Translations under genes and position numbers: made by a program
Shown: piece by piece, positions 52,277 to 62,969 of the stretch
Position numbering within the stretch: position 1 is the stretch's first letter
Layout of the letters: the number at the start of each line of letters is the position of its first letter
Source of the DNA: Wurfbainia villosa
Taxonomy: Eukaryota; Streptophyta; Magnoliopsida; Zingiberales; Zingiberaceae
Assembly (NCBI GenBank): GCA_025175895.1
Contig: CM045987.1
Span: 38,590,113 to 38,654,112 of the forward strand
Direction of reading: 5' to 3'
Length of the DNA: 64,000 bases
The notes under the pieces: model-generated
The model's database searches: none
What the model was told of the DNA's origin: nothing
Seen by the model: only the letters and a program-made list of their open reading frames with translations

Positions 52277-53593
52277 GTAGGCAATAGAGCAAGGGTTGCT
52301 GCTATCGCTGTAAGAACTTATTTTCTATCTCTGCCCTCTGGTCTTGTACTAGAATTAAATGAATGTTGTTATGTGTCTGCTCTCACAAAAAACATCATTT
52401 CAGTTTCTTGTTTAGACAAGAAAGGCTTTTCATTTATAATAAAGAACAAATATTGTTCCGTTTATTTAAATGATATGTTCTATTATAGTGCACCTCTGAT
52501 GAACGGACTCTACATTCTAAACTTAGAGAATCCCATCTATAACATAAGTACCAAAAGGTTCAAGTCAAATGTGTTGAACCAAACTTATCTCTGGCATTGT
52601 CGCTTAGGTCACATAAATGAGAGTCGCTTATCCCAGCTCCATAAGGATGGGTTGCTGGACTCATTTGATTTTGAATCATATGAGACATGCGAGTCTTGCC
52701 TTCTAGGCAAGATGACCAAGACTCCCTTTAGTGGACACAGCGAAAGAGCAATAGACTTGTTAGGAGTTATACATAGTGATGTGTGTGGCCCTTTCAATGT
52801 CGCTGCTAGAGGTGGTTATAGGTACTTCATTACATTTACTTATGACTTCAGTAGATATGGTTATGTGTATCTGATGACACATAAGTAAGAATCCTTTGAA
52901 AAATTCAAAGAATTCAAGAATGAAGTATAAAACCAGCTTGACAAGAGTATTAAGATACTTCGATTAGATTGAGATGGTGAATACCTTAGCCATGAGTTTC
53001 GTGACTATCTAGCTTAGTCTGAGATTTTATCCCAACTCACTCCTCTTGGAACACCACAGTGGAATGGTGTATCCGAAAGAAGGAATCGTACCTTATTAGA
53101 TATGGTACAATCTATGATGAGTCATACAGATCTTCCTATATCCTTTTGGGTATATGCTCTAGACACAGCAGCCTTCACACTTAACCGTGTTCCATCCAAA
53201 GCTGTGATAAAGACACCATATACGATATGGACAGGAAAAAATCCCCAGATGTCTTTCATGAGGATTTGGGGTTGTGAGGCTTATGTTCGACGTCAAGTCT
53301 CAGACAAATTGGGACCCAAATCCGATAAGTGCTATTTTGTTGGATATCAAGAAACGAAGGGACATTACTTCTACATTCCCAGTCAACACAAAGTGTTTGT
53401 GGCAAAAATTGGGGTATTTCTAGAAAGGGACTTTGTTTCTAGAAAAACTAATGGAAGTACGTTCGATCTTGAAGAAATTCAAGATATGGACCATAGCACT
53501 GAGGCCTTGATGGAGATTGAACAGGAACCACAAAGTGTTATGGATGATGAGATGTTGCACAAAGAGTTATGGAACAATAACCTGTTCAGGTAG
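52277..53593 (+). pseudogene. A2 pre-integrase and integrase
   Basis: WHCRLGHINESRLSQLHKDG and CESCLLGKMTKTPFSGH are intact, and the first catalytic Asp (HSDVCGPFNVAARGG) is kept, unlike A1. Stops follow HLMTHK-like text, ENEV and ILRLD. GVSERRNRTLLDM keeps Glu. The second open piece (53102-53593) has NRVPSKAVIKTPYTIWTGKN and IWGCEAYVRRQVSDKLGPKS. A one-base loss near 53555 shifts the frame before the linker. Confidence 0.9.
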
Positions 53594-54766
53594 ACCTACC
53601 TCTTCGCAGGTCTGATAGGGCATGTCGTTAGCCTGAGAGATACCCATTTCTCTTGTCTGACCATAATGATGTTATGCTTGTTGAGAATGAGTTTACCTCT
53701 TATCAGGAAGCTGTGATGAGCCCAGATTCTGAGAAATGGCTAAAGGCCATGAGATCCGAGATGGAATCCATGTACACCAACCAAGTATGGACTTTGGTTG
53801 ATCCACCTGAAGGCGTCAAACTCATTGGGTGTAAGTGGGTCTTTAAGAGAGAGACTGACATGGATGGACTTACGCATACCTATAAGGGTCGATTGGTAGC
53901 TAAAGGTTTAGAACAAATTCATGGTATTGACTATGATGGAAACTTTTCTCCAGTTGCGATGTTTAAGTCCATTTAGATCATGCTTGCTATTGCAGCGTAC
54001 CATGATTATGAGATCTAGCAGATGGATATCATAACCGTGTTTCTGAATGGAAACTTGCTCGACGATGTGTACATGACACAACTTGAGGGTTTTGTAGATT
54101 CACAGCATACTGGCAAAGTATGCAAGCTGTAAAGGTCCATTTATGGGCTAAAACAAGCTTCTCGGAGTTGGAATCTTCGATTCAATGATGCGATCAAATA
54201 GTTTGGCTTCATCAAGAATGAAGATGAACCCTGTGTCTACAAAAGAGATAATGGAAACACAGTTGTCTTCCTTGTATTGTATGTGGATGACATACTACTC
54301 ATTGGGAATGACATCCTTTTGCTATAGTCTATGAAGACTTGGCTAGGGAATTGTTTCTCAATGAAGGACTTAGGTGAAGTAGCCTATATTTTAGGCATCA
54401 AGATCTATAGAGATACATCTAAGAGATTGCTTGGCCTAAGTCAGAGTATATATATTGATACGGTATTACTACGGTTTGCCATGTAGAATTCCAAGAAGGG
54501 ATTTCTGTCGATGTCACAAGGTGTGTCTTTCAAAGACTCAAAGTCCCTCTTCTAGAGAGGAGAGAGATTGCATGGATAAGATCCCTTATGCATCTGCCAT
54601 AGGATCTATCATGTAAGTCATGCTATGTACTCATTTTGATGTCTCGTATGCCTTGAGCATGACGAGCAGATACCAGTCAGATCAAGGTGAGCGCCATTGG
54701 ATAGCGATCAAGAATATTCTTAAGTACTTAAGAAAGACTAAAGAATATTTTTTGATATTTAGAGAT
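53594..54766 (+). pseudogene. A2 reverse transcriptase
   Basis: SYQEAVMSPDSEKWLKAMRS, QVWTLVDPPEGVKLIG, GRLVAKGLEQIHGIDYDGNF and the VAMFKSI end of the first piece (to 53976) are in one frame, without the A1 frameshift. Stops follow at several points, for example before IMLAIAAYHDYE. The catalytic LYVDDILLIGND lies near 54280. A small deletion near 54530 shifts the frame in the QGVSF region. Confidence 0.87.
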
Positions 54767-55207
54767 GATAGGGAACTAGATATAAAGGGTTATAGTTATG
54801 CCAACTTCCAAACTTACCAGGATGATTATAGATCGCAATCAGGGTTCGTGTTTTGCTTGAATGGTGGCATTGTGAGCTGGAAGAATTCGAAGCAGGACAT
54901 AGTTGCTGATTCTACAATAGAGGCCGAGTGTATTGCTGCATCAGAGGTAGCAAAGGGGGAAGTTTGGATCCGCAAGTTCATTATTGAGCTTGGGGTGGTT
55001 CCTAGTATAGAAGATCCTATAGAGCTCTATTGTGACAACAATGAAGCGATTGCGCAGGCTAAGGAACCTCTTTCACACCAGCGGACCAAACACATACTAC
55101 GGCGCTTCCATCTCATTCGAGAGATTATCGATAGAGGAGATGTGAAGATTTGCAGAGTACCCACAGAGGTTAACGTCATAGATCCCTTAACCAAGGCTTT
55201 GGCATAG
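54767..55207 (+). pseudogene. A2 RNase H
   Basis: One open frame from RT end to 55207. The first catalytic Asp is lost (GYSYANF for GYSDANF). STIEAECIAASEVAKGE keeps Glu, and IELYCDNNEAIAQAKEPLSH keeps Asp. FHLIREIIDRGDVKICRVPT and DPLTKALA end the domain. It supplies the segment that A1 lacks. Confidence 0.9.
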
Positions 55208-55271
55208 AAAAAGCATGATGGTCACACTAGGTCATTAGGTATTAGATACTATAGTGATGGGCACTAGTGCT

Positions 55272-55281
55272 AGTGGGAGAT
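55272..55281 (+). promoter_or_regulatory. A2 polypurine tract
   Basis: AGTGGGAGAT before TGTTAG, as in A1. Confidence 0.85.
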
Positions 55282-57079
55282 TGTTAGTGAAAGTCCTAGA
55301 GTCGATCATGTGATGATTGTTGTATGGACTTGTTGTATCATATTCCTATATATATTTATAAAGGCATTTCTTTATGGTTATTATACTTACTTGTATTGGT
55401 GCCAAAAAACTAAGTATAATAGCGTCCTTGAGTAGAAGGTTCTTATCTATATCAATCGATTGGTTGAATCGATAATAAGATGATATAGAGAATACTACTC
55501 TTAATCACTCCTAGTCAAGTATTAATATTCAGGGACAATGTTAATGCGAAGAGACTAGCATGTAGGTCAACTCGATGACTTTATCTCATAAGTCATGGAT
55601 ATGAGATATCAAGTTGACACATGGGTATGCATTAGAGAATGTATACTGAATGACCTGCCATGAGAAAGTATCATGGATCGTTATATGAGTGTAATATACT
55701 TTCTCATGTGACTATTAGTATGACTATTAGTCCTTGGACCTGAAGTCACCATGGTTCCCTACAGAAGGAGTTGCATACTTTGGCTTCGTCAAACGTCACC
55801 TGTAAATGGGTGGACTATAAAGACGATTACTGGGTATGTAACAAATTATGTGGAGGGATGTGAGTGATGTAGATGGGATCTATCCCTTCTATATGACGGG
55901 AGTGATATCATGATTCTTAATAGAGTGAGACCACTAAGTGCATGGTCATGCCCAAATGAGTCAATATGAGATATTGAGCTCATTTGATTAGAGTGAGTCT
56001 ACTTGGAGTTCAAGATATAGATTGTATAGAGGATGACACAGTCTATGCCTCAATTGATCAATCTAGATGTCAAGGATAGAGGGACATTGTCACAGATTGT
56101 GAGAGTCACAATTAGTAGTCACAATGGTGATGTTGGATCTCAACATTCTTGTAACTTGGGTAACAATGATGTGTTGCTAGATATCGCTCATTGCTTATGT
56201 TTCTAAATCATTTTAGGAGCATTGCCAACGTTGTAAGAACTTATAGTGTCACACACAAAGGGCAATAAGATGGAGATTAGGTTCATATGATGGACCAAGA
56301 GGATTAGATTCGTGTGATGAACCGAATTGGATTAAGAGGAATCTAAATTAGACTAATTGAGTTGGACTCAATTTGATTCAACTGTTGAATGAGTCTAATT
56401 TAGATTTTATTCATTGAGTCAATTTAAACTAATGAATAGAGATTCACTAAATTAAATTGACTTGAATCAAAGGTTAGATTTGATCAACCATGGGAGATAA
56501 GAGGTCAAGTTTGATTTGACTTGAGAGGGAAGATGAAGGGTCAAGTTTGACTTTACCAAATGCCACTTCATTGTGACATGGCATAGGGTCGGCCGATGAT
56601 GATGTTCCACATCATCATGGACACATCATGGTGTGCCACCTCATGAGGAAGACCAAGAACCATGGCTCTTGGTATTACATGGATGTTTTTAGCCCTCCTT
56701 AAGTGGTCGCCCAAACCATTAGTGAGGTGAATTGAATTCTTCTTCTTCCTTCTCCTTTCTTCTTCTCTCCCTCTCCTCCATTGCCGAGACCTCCCAAGAG
56801 TGCTAGCACACTCTAAGTGGTTCTCTCCACCTTTTGTCCGTATGGATACGTGTAGAGGAGTGTACACTTGACACTCTATGAGATCCGGAACCCTTTTGGA
56901 AAAGCGGGATAAGCGAAGGGCATTGCTACAAGGGTAACATTCTTCCCATGTAGATCTAAGGTAGATCTAGTGTAGATAAACATGTACATGAATTTTATTT
57001 ATCTTCGCACGGATTCGTGGCCGGCTTTCGAGGTTTCTGCAACAAAAAAAGTGGTTTTTGCGGCTAAGAGAGTCTAACA
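55282..57079 (+). repeat. A2 3' LTR, 1798 bp
   Basis: Starts TGTTAGTGAAAG and ends GTCTAACA. It aligns with the A1 LTR over its length, with many substitutions and small indels, so the two copies inserted at different times. No gene is supported; a minus-strand frame at 56568-56867 has no recognisable motif. Confidence 0.92.
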
Positions 57080-57887
57080 GGAAGTTCCCTAGTAGTCAAC
57101 TGCCAGAGGTGATCGATCATTCTTTGTCCTAGCGATCGGTGATCACGGTGATCGATCGTGATGGTCGAGATTTTTGGCACAGAATGTTCTATAGTTGAGT
57201 GATCGGCCCAACCACTGAACTGATTGAGCCAGAAGTCGACTAATGGGTATGGTCAGTCGACTGTTGGTCTATCCATTAGATTTTTCCAGCGTGAATCTAG
57301 TCATTGTCTCACTACAACAGTGGTACCAATCGACTGATGGTCCTGATCAATCAATTGATAGGCAAAAATCTAGCCCGATTACAGGTTATAAAAGCAGCTC
57401 GGAAGAAGGATTTTTGCACCGATTTTCTTGGACGATTTGGAGCGATTTGTTATTACAAATCAGGGTCTTCAAGGCTAGTCCAAGGCAATTAGCAAGCAAG
57501 CATTCAAAAGAGTTTTTGTAAAGTGTTCTTTACTTCTCTTATTGTATTTCATTTATAATTTCTTGTATTTCATTATTATTGTTGTAAGAATTGTTGTAAG
57601 AGGTTTCTCCGCCTCCGACTTGTTGTCGAGACAGAGTATTATTGCTTAGTGGTGTTGTGTGCATCGCTAGGGCTCATTCGATCCCGATCCATGGAGTAGG
57701 AACCATTCGGTTCCAAACCACGTTAAATCCTTATGTCTTGATCGTGTTTGTGTGTTTGTATTGTATATTTTCTATTTTCACTGCATACTAATATATTTGT
57801 AGCAAGCACAATTGCGAACGAATTCCATCAAGCATCGACGACGCTATTCACCCCCCCCCCCCTATCGCGAGCGCATCGTTCCTAACA
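57080..57887 (+). repeat. I 5' LTR, inner part
   Basis: Corresponds to 62164-62969 of the 3' LTR; the first part was displaced by A2. It holds CGATCG and GATCGATC words (57105-57160) where the 3' LTR has CAGTCGACTG, a TATA box (TATAAAAG, 57387-57394), the U5 motif CTATTCACCCCCCCCCC and the end CCTAACA. Confidence 0.88.
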
Positions 57888-57889
57888 AT

Positions 57890-57901
57890 TGGTATCAGAG
57901 C
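57890..57901 (+). promoter_or_regulatory. I primer-binding site
   Basis: TGGTATCAGAGC two bases after the LTR end. Confidence 0.9.
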
Positions 57902-57957
57902 TAGGAGCTCTTCACTGACTTCACATCCGAGGGAGCAAATGTGCTAGAGGGAAGAAG

Positions 57958-58794
57958 ATGGATTTCCAAAAAAGATTGGGTGGCAACATCAACATTCCAC
58001 CGTCCTTCAACCACGAAAATTTCACGTATTAGAAAGGTAGAATGATGCATTTTTTAATGTGTGACTTTGACAATTGGATTAGTGTCTCAGTAGGCTTTGA
58101 CAATCCAAAAGACGAAGAAGGAAGAAAAATCAAGAAGAAGATTTGGAGCCAAGACCAACTCCGATATTACAACATCAATAATAAGGTAATGAATATATTG
58201 CTTAATATAATTCCTAATGATATTTTGATCAAGATAGGAGATTGCAAAGATGGCATGGAGATATGGAACAAATTGGCAAAATTCCATGGAGAGCCTCACT
58301 CAATCCAAGAAGAAAAGGAAGAGGAGGAAGAGAGCTCATCCTCACAAGAAAGTGAGGAGTTGGAAGTTGAAGAGGAGTCAACTTACGAATCAGTGGAAGT
58401 AGTAGAAGAAACCTCCACCTCTAGGATTGAGAGGGAGGAGATTAGACCTTTCACTCCGGAGCATCAAGAAGAACCTTCCACATTCGGTCAAGATAAAGAA
58501 GCTCAAACTCCGGCAACTACCACCACCCTAGGTAACTTAAACATATCAATTCATAATAAAAATCATATCATATGTTTTGAGTGTAGGGAATCCAGACACT
58601 ACAAGAGTAAGTGTCCTAAACAGGTCAAGAAATCTCCACCGGCTCCAAAGGTCAAGAGAGTCGGTCCCCCAACACATAAAAGCAAGAAGGACATCATTTG
58701 CTTCAAGTACCGACAACCGGGACACTACCAGAGTCAATGTTCTAAGGGGAAGAAAAAGACCCAAGAGGGAGCTTCACAAGTAGGGGGGCATTGA
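57958..58794 (+). pseudogene. I gag
   Basis: The ATG at 57958 opens MDFQKRLGGNINIPPSFNHE; a TAG near 58030 replaces Trp of the usual YWKGRM motif, and the frame continues open to 58794. The capsid region is short: after DGMEIWNKLAKFHGEPHSIQ the frame jumps into an acidic Glu/Ser-rich stretch, so much of the usual UBN2 region is missing. Two zinc knuckles follow: CFECRESRHYKSKC (intact) and CFKYRQPGHYQSQC (second Cys now Tyr). Gag would coat the RNA of the element. Confidence 0.85.
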
Positions 58795-59489
58795 GAGCTA
58801 ACCCTAAGGTAAAATCTATTAATGCACTTTCTAAATTTTATAGGAAAAAGCATGCTAGAAATAATGTTAGAAATCTTGCTATTTATCATAAAGAGCATGT
58901 TAGAAATAGTAGATACTATTGTTTAGGAGCTAAAAATGTTCACATTTCAAATAAAGAGAAATTTGGGACTAATGTCTCTAGAAAAACCTTACCTAGGGAA
59001 TCTATCAAGAAAATAGAAGATCACCTAGGTATCAATCCTAAATGGACTAGGTACATGCCTAGGAAGAACAATTCCCAAAGGACATATGAAAAATCTAATT
59101 TGGGAAGATTAGAGCTAGAAAACCAAGCCTTGAGGTCAAGGCTTGAGAAATTAGAGAAGACCCTTGCAAAAATGCAAACCTCAATAATAGGGTGAAATGA
59201 TCAAAAATCTAGGTCTAAGAGTCAAGGTCTAGGTCTTAGGAAGCAAGGTCCACCCAAGGGCAAGAAAGGTTTGAGTCACAAACCTAAGCCTAAGGAGACC
59301 TACCATAGTGTTCCATTCGATTATGGAACACAACCTAGGTCTAGAAAAACCAAGGTTACTAGGGAGGTCATCCCTAAGGGTAACCAAGGTATGTGTCTAG
59401 TGGCTAGGGTTTCAAGGAAACCTAGGGAAGCCATTAAGAAGGTCAAAGGGGGAGTACGTCTAGAGTTGACCTTAGTAAGACCCAAATAA
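58795..59489 (+). pseudogene. I gag tail, two open pieces
   Basis: In another frame, 58795-59195 codes a basic region with RNNVRNLAIYHKEH and a short coiled coil (LELENQALRSRLEKLEKTLA). After a TGA a second piece (59271-59489) has KPKPKETYHSVPFDYGTQPR. Just beyond, NRFWVPKSMIDSC resembles the WVPK motif that precedes protease in C, but no protease follows. I take it as the C-terminal tail of gag. Confidence 0.6.
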
Positions 59490-61431
59490 CTAAGGCTACC
59501 AAGTCTAGAAGGGTCATTAGGAAGGTATCTAGGGAAGTTATCCCTAAGGAATACCTAGTTAACTCAAGGAGCTCAAATAGGTTTTGGGTTCCTAAGAGCA
59601 TGATCGATTCATGCTAGATGGGTTTAGGTGTGGCAACCTTGAATGGATGGGTAGTTAACCTAACCATAGTAAAGGTGACACCTTAGGTTATATTCAAGGT
59701 TATGGATACCTTGGAAATAGGTTTGAATTATGATCCTAAAAGAGTTTAGGTTGTGCCAATATATTTTTTGGATTATGAAAAATCAGTCAAATTGGCACAA
59801 TTTAGGTTTAGAGGTTGAGGTGTGCCATTTTGGATTTTTGGCACACTTGAGAGATAATTGACATTATGGAAAAATTGACTTAATAATAACAAATAACAAT
59901 TAACATTAAAATTTAGGTATTATATACCTTTATATTTGTCATGCTTTGTTTGTCATATAACATGTCATGACATCATATTTATCTTTATCATATAAAATAT
60001 CATGAGTATGTTTAGGATTAGTTTTTACTGTCATGTAGATTTAAATTTAATCATATGTCATGACATCATGATCATTGGTCATGTTTATTTATGTTATCAT
60101 TTATTCCATTATCATTCATGAATTTAGAGTAATTAAAATTGATTTAAGGACTACAACATGACTTGAAGTCCTATGTATAAGGGAATCAAGTAGGGTTGCC
60201 TTAGAAAATACATGAAACCTTAGATTAGGAGAACAAAACCCACATCTCACATTACATTGACATGTATGTGTATTTATACACCCTAGATACATGTGAGATG
60301 CTAGGATATGAGTTAAGTTCAAGGTGCATAGTTTTTGCATCTAGATGAACTCAAACTCATCTTATATTAGTGATGGATCATTGGGAAAGCTTATGTTCAA
60401 GCCATGTACATTAAGCCCAAAGAATATGATCTAATATAGGTTTTCAAAAACATTTTAAAATCATTTTGAAAAACCTTGGTGAAGTCTATCATTTGGTAGT
60501 AATCACCATTGATGAAGTTGATACAAAGTGAGCTAAAATATTCAAGTTTTTCTTCACTTTTGAACTTTGTGTCAATTTCAATATTTTATGGGTAAACTTT
60601 TTTTCAAACATTTTTCACCCATTGTATTGCTTATAAGTAATGTACATATGAATTTTCATAATTTTTTAATATACGTATAATTACTTATGTTTTTTTGAAA
60701 TTCATTTCTGATAACTAAAATTCGGAATTTCAGTTATCAGTCGACTGCCGCCTGATGGCAGTCGACTGATGAGCACGACAGTCGACTGTTGCTTGATAAA
60801 GTCGACTGCCAGGTTGATTTCGGGTAAACAAGGTATGTTTAGCAAAATTTCAACTATTTTAGGGTTCCCTAACTACTCATAACCCTAGGATATGCTTTGG
60901 GCAGTATTATAAAGGGTGAAAATCCATTGGATATGGATTAGGAGAGTTGTTAGGGTGTTGTATCAAATTTAAGGCGTGGGAGAGTTCAATGTTAAAATTT
61001 TAATCTTATTTTTGATGGTTTAGAGTTCCTATTGGCTTAGAGACTTCCCAAGGACATTGTTGGTGCAATGGTCAAGGGGGAGCAAGCCTTTAGGGGGAGG
61101 TATCCATCATGGGATGATGAATGCTATTTTTCCTCATGAGGGGAAAAAATGAGAATTTTAGATACCCAATTTGGATATTGGGAGAGTGTGTAGGATTGTC
61201 TCTCTTGAGTGATATAGGACTTATTACTAGGAAGATTGTAGGCATCCTAGAGGTTTTTGGACCAAGGGGGAGATTATAAGATCTCATTGGGATATGAGAC
61301 ATTGACCTCCTTGGAGAGAACCTTTTTGATGTATGTCAAAAAGGGGGAGAATGTTAAAATTACCAATTTGGGATAATTGGTAAGAGAATTTGAGTTAGGG
61401 GTCTAACTCAAAGGTGTTTTTGTCAAACATC
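59490..61431 (+). other. I 3' untranslated region without pol
   Basis: Nearly 2 kb where pol would be expected, but no conserved pol motif is found in any frame. A cluster of CAGTCGACTG words lies at 60737-60805. GGGGGAG words occur near 61077, 61095, 61266 and 61345, as in C. Confidence 0.7.
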
Positions 61432-61445
61432 AAAAAGGGGGAGAT
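61432..61445 (+). promoter_or_regulatory. I polypurine tract
   Basis: AAAAAGGGGGAGAT directly before the LTR. Confidence 0.88.
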
Positions 61446-62969
61446 TATTGGTGCAATCAACCCAGGTCACGATTGACCGGACTCGAGTTTGACTCGAGTA
61501 AGTATTTTAATGTTAGACATGGATATCTGACATGTGTTTGGGAGATTGCTGATGCAATCAACCCAGGTTAGTATTTGATGTTTGACGATGGTTTGACCAT
61601 TGTCATGGGAAAAGTCCAAGTCATGGGTACTTGACATGGAAAGTCCAAGTGGGACACTTGGCATTGGGAAAGTCCAAGTCTTGAGTACTTGGCATTTAAA
61701 GTCCAAGCATGGGTCTTGGCATGGAAAGTCCAACATGGGTTGGCAAGGGAAAGTCCAAGCTTGAGTCTTGGCATTTGGAAAGTCCAAGGAGTTTGATATT
61801 GGCGGCATAAAGTCCAAGCGGGAGTCTTGGCAGCATAAGTTTAATAGTTGGTGGCGTAAAGTCCAAGTGGAGTCTTGGCAGCATAAGTCCAATGTGCCTT
61901 GGCGGTGTAGACACCGTTAGCATGACAATAGCCGATGGAAGCAACTGAAGGCTAGCATATGGATGAACAAGTCATGGATGACTTAGAGGGATCAGATAGG
62001 CGCGAGGCTGACGGAGGTGGCTAGAAGGCTTAGGTCTAGGCTATGGGTGGTCTAGCAAGTATGGGGGCATCATACTTGGGTTAAAACCTCATGTTTGAGG
62101 TGTATCAGTCGACTAGGACCATGGGTCAGTCGACTATGTGAGTCAACTAGGGTTTGACTGCGGGAAGTGCCCTAGTAGTCTACTGTCAGAGGAAATCAGT
62201 CGATTGCTGGCCTAAGCAGTCGACTGATCTGGTGATCAGTCGACTGATGGCCAGGATTTTGGGCACAGAATGTTCTCTAGTCGAGTGATCTACCCAACCA
62301 CTCAACTGATTGAGCCAAAAGTCGATTGATGGGTATGGTCAATCGACTATTGGTCTATCCGTTATATTTTTCCATCGTGGATCTAGCCATTGTCTCACGA
62401 TAACAATGGCACCAGTCGACTTATGGTCCCAATCAATCGATTGATAGGCAAAAATCTAGCCCGATTGTAGGTTATAAAGGCAGCTCAGAAGAAGGATTTT
62501 GGCACCGGTTTTCTTGGACGATTTGGAGCAATTTGATGTTGCAAATCAGGGTCTTCAAGGCTAGTCCAAGGCAATCAACAAGCAAGCATCCAAAAGATTT
62601 TTTGTAAAGCGTTCTTTACTTCTCTTGTTGTATTTCATTTAGAATTGCTTGTATTTCATTCTTATTGTTGTAAGACTTGTTTTAAGAGGTTTCTCCGCCT
62701 TCGACTTGTTGTCGAGAAGGAGTATTATTGCTTAGTCGTGTTGTGTGCATCGCTAGGGTTCATTCGAGCCTGATCCGTGGAGTAGGAACTATTCGGTTTC
62801 GAACCACGTTATATCCTTGTGTCTTGATCATGTTTATGTGTTTGTATTGTATATTTTCTATTTCCGCTACGTACTAATATATTTGTAGCGAGCATGATCA
62901 TGAATGAATTCCATCAAGCATCGACGACGCTATTCACCCCCCCCTCTAGCGGGTGCATCGTTCCTAACA
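61446..62969 (+). repeat. I 3' LTR, 1524 bp
   Basis: Starts TATTGGTGCAATC (TG changed to TA) and ends CCTAACA. A second PPT-plus-start copy, GGGAGATTGCTGATGCAATC, lies 101 bases inside. U3 has TCCAAG/CTTGGCA text (61606-61895) and CAGTCGACTG palindromes (62105-62430); TATAAAG is at 62473-62479. CTATTCACCCCCCC with CTCTAGC precedes the end. Confidence 0.9.

Larger units (their letters stand above)
51934..57079 (+). mobile_element. Copia element A2, 5' part lost
   Basis: Second copy of family A, from gag to the 3' LTR. Its left end is cut by the insertion of C into gag; the 5' LTR and gag start should lie left of C but were lost with the left end of C. Its LTR end at 57079 is followed by the inner part of the LTR of I, so A2 inserted into I. 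Confidence 0.9.
57080..62969 (+). mobile_element. Gag-only non-autonomous element I
   Basis: Part of a 5' LTR, a Met-tRNA primer site, gag with two zinc knuckles, a gag-tail region, a 3' UTR, purine tract and a full 3' LTR. No protease, RT, RNase H or integrase code lies between primer site and purine tract, although the LTR and UTR resemble the SIRE-type elements C and D. This layout is that of TR-GAG elements, which depend on a relative for enzymes. Confidence 0.8.
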
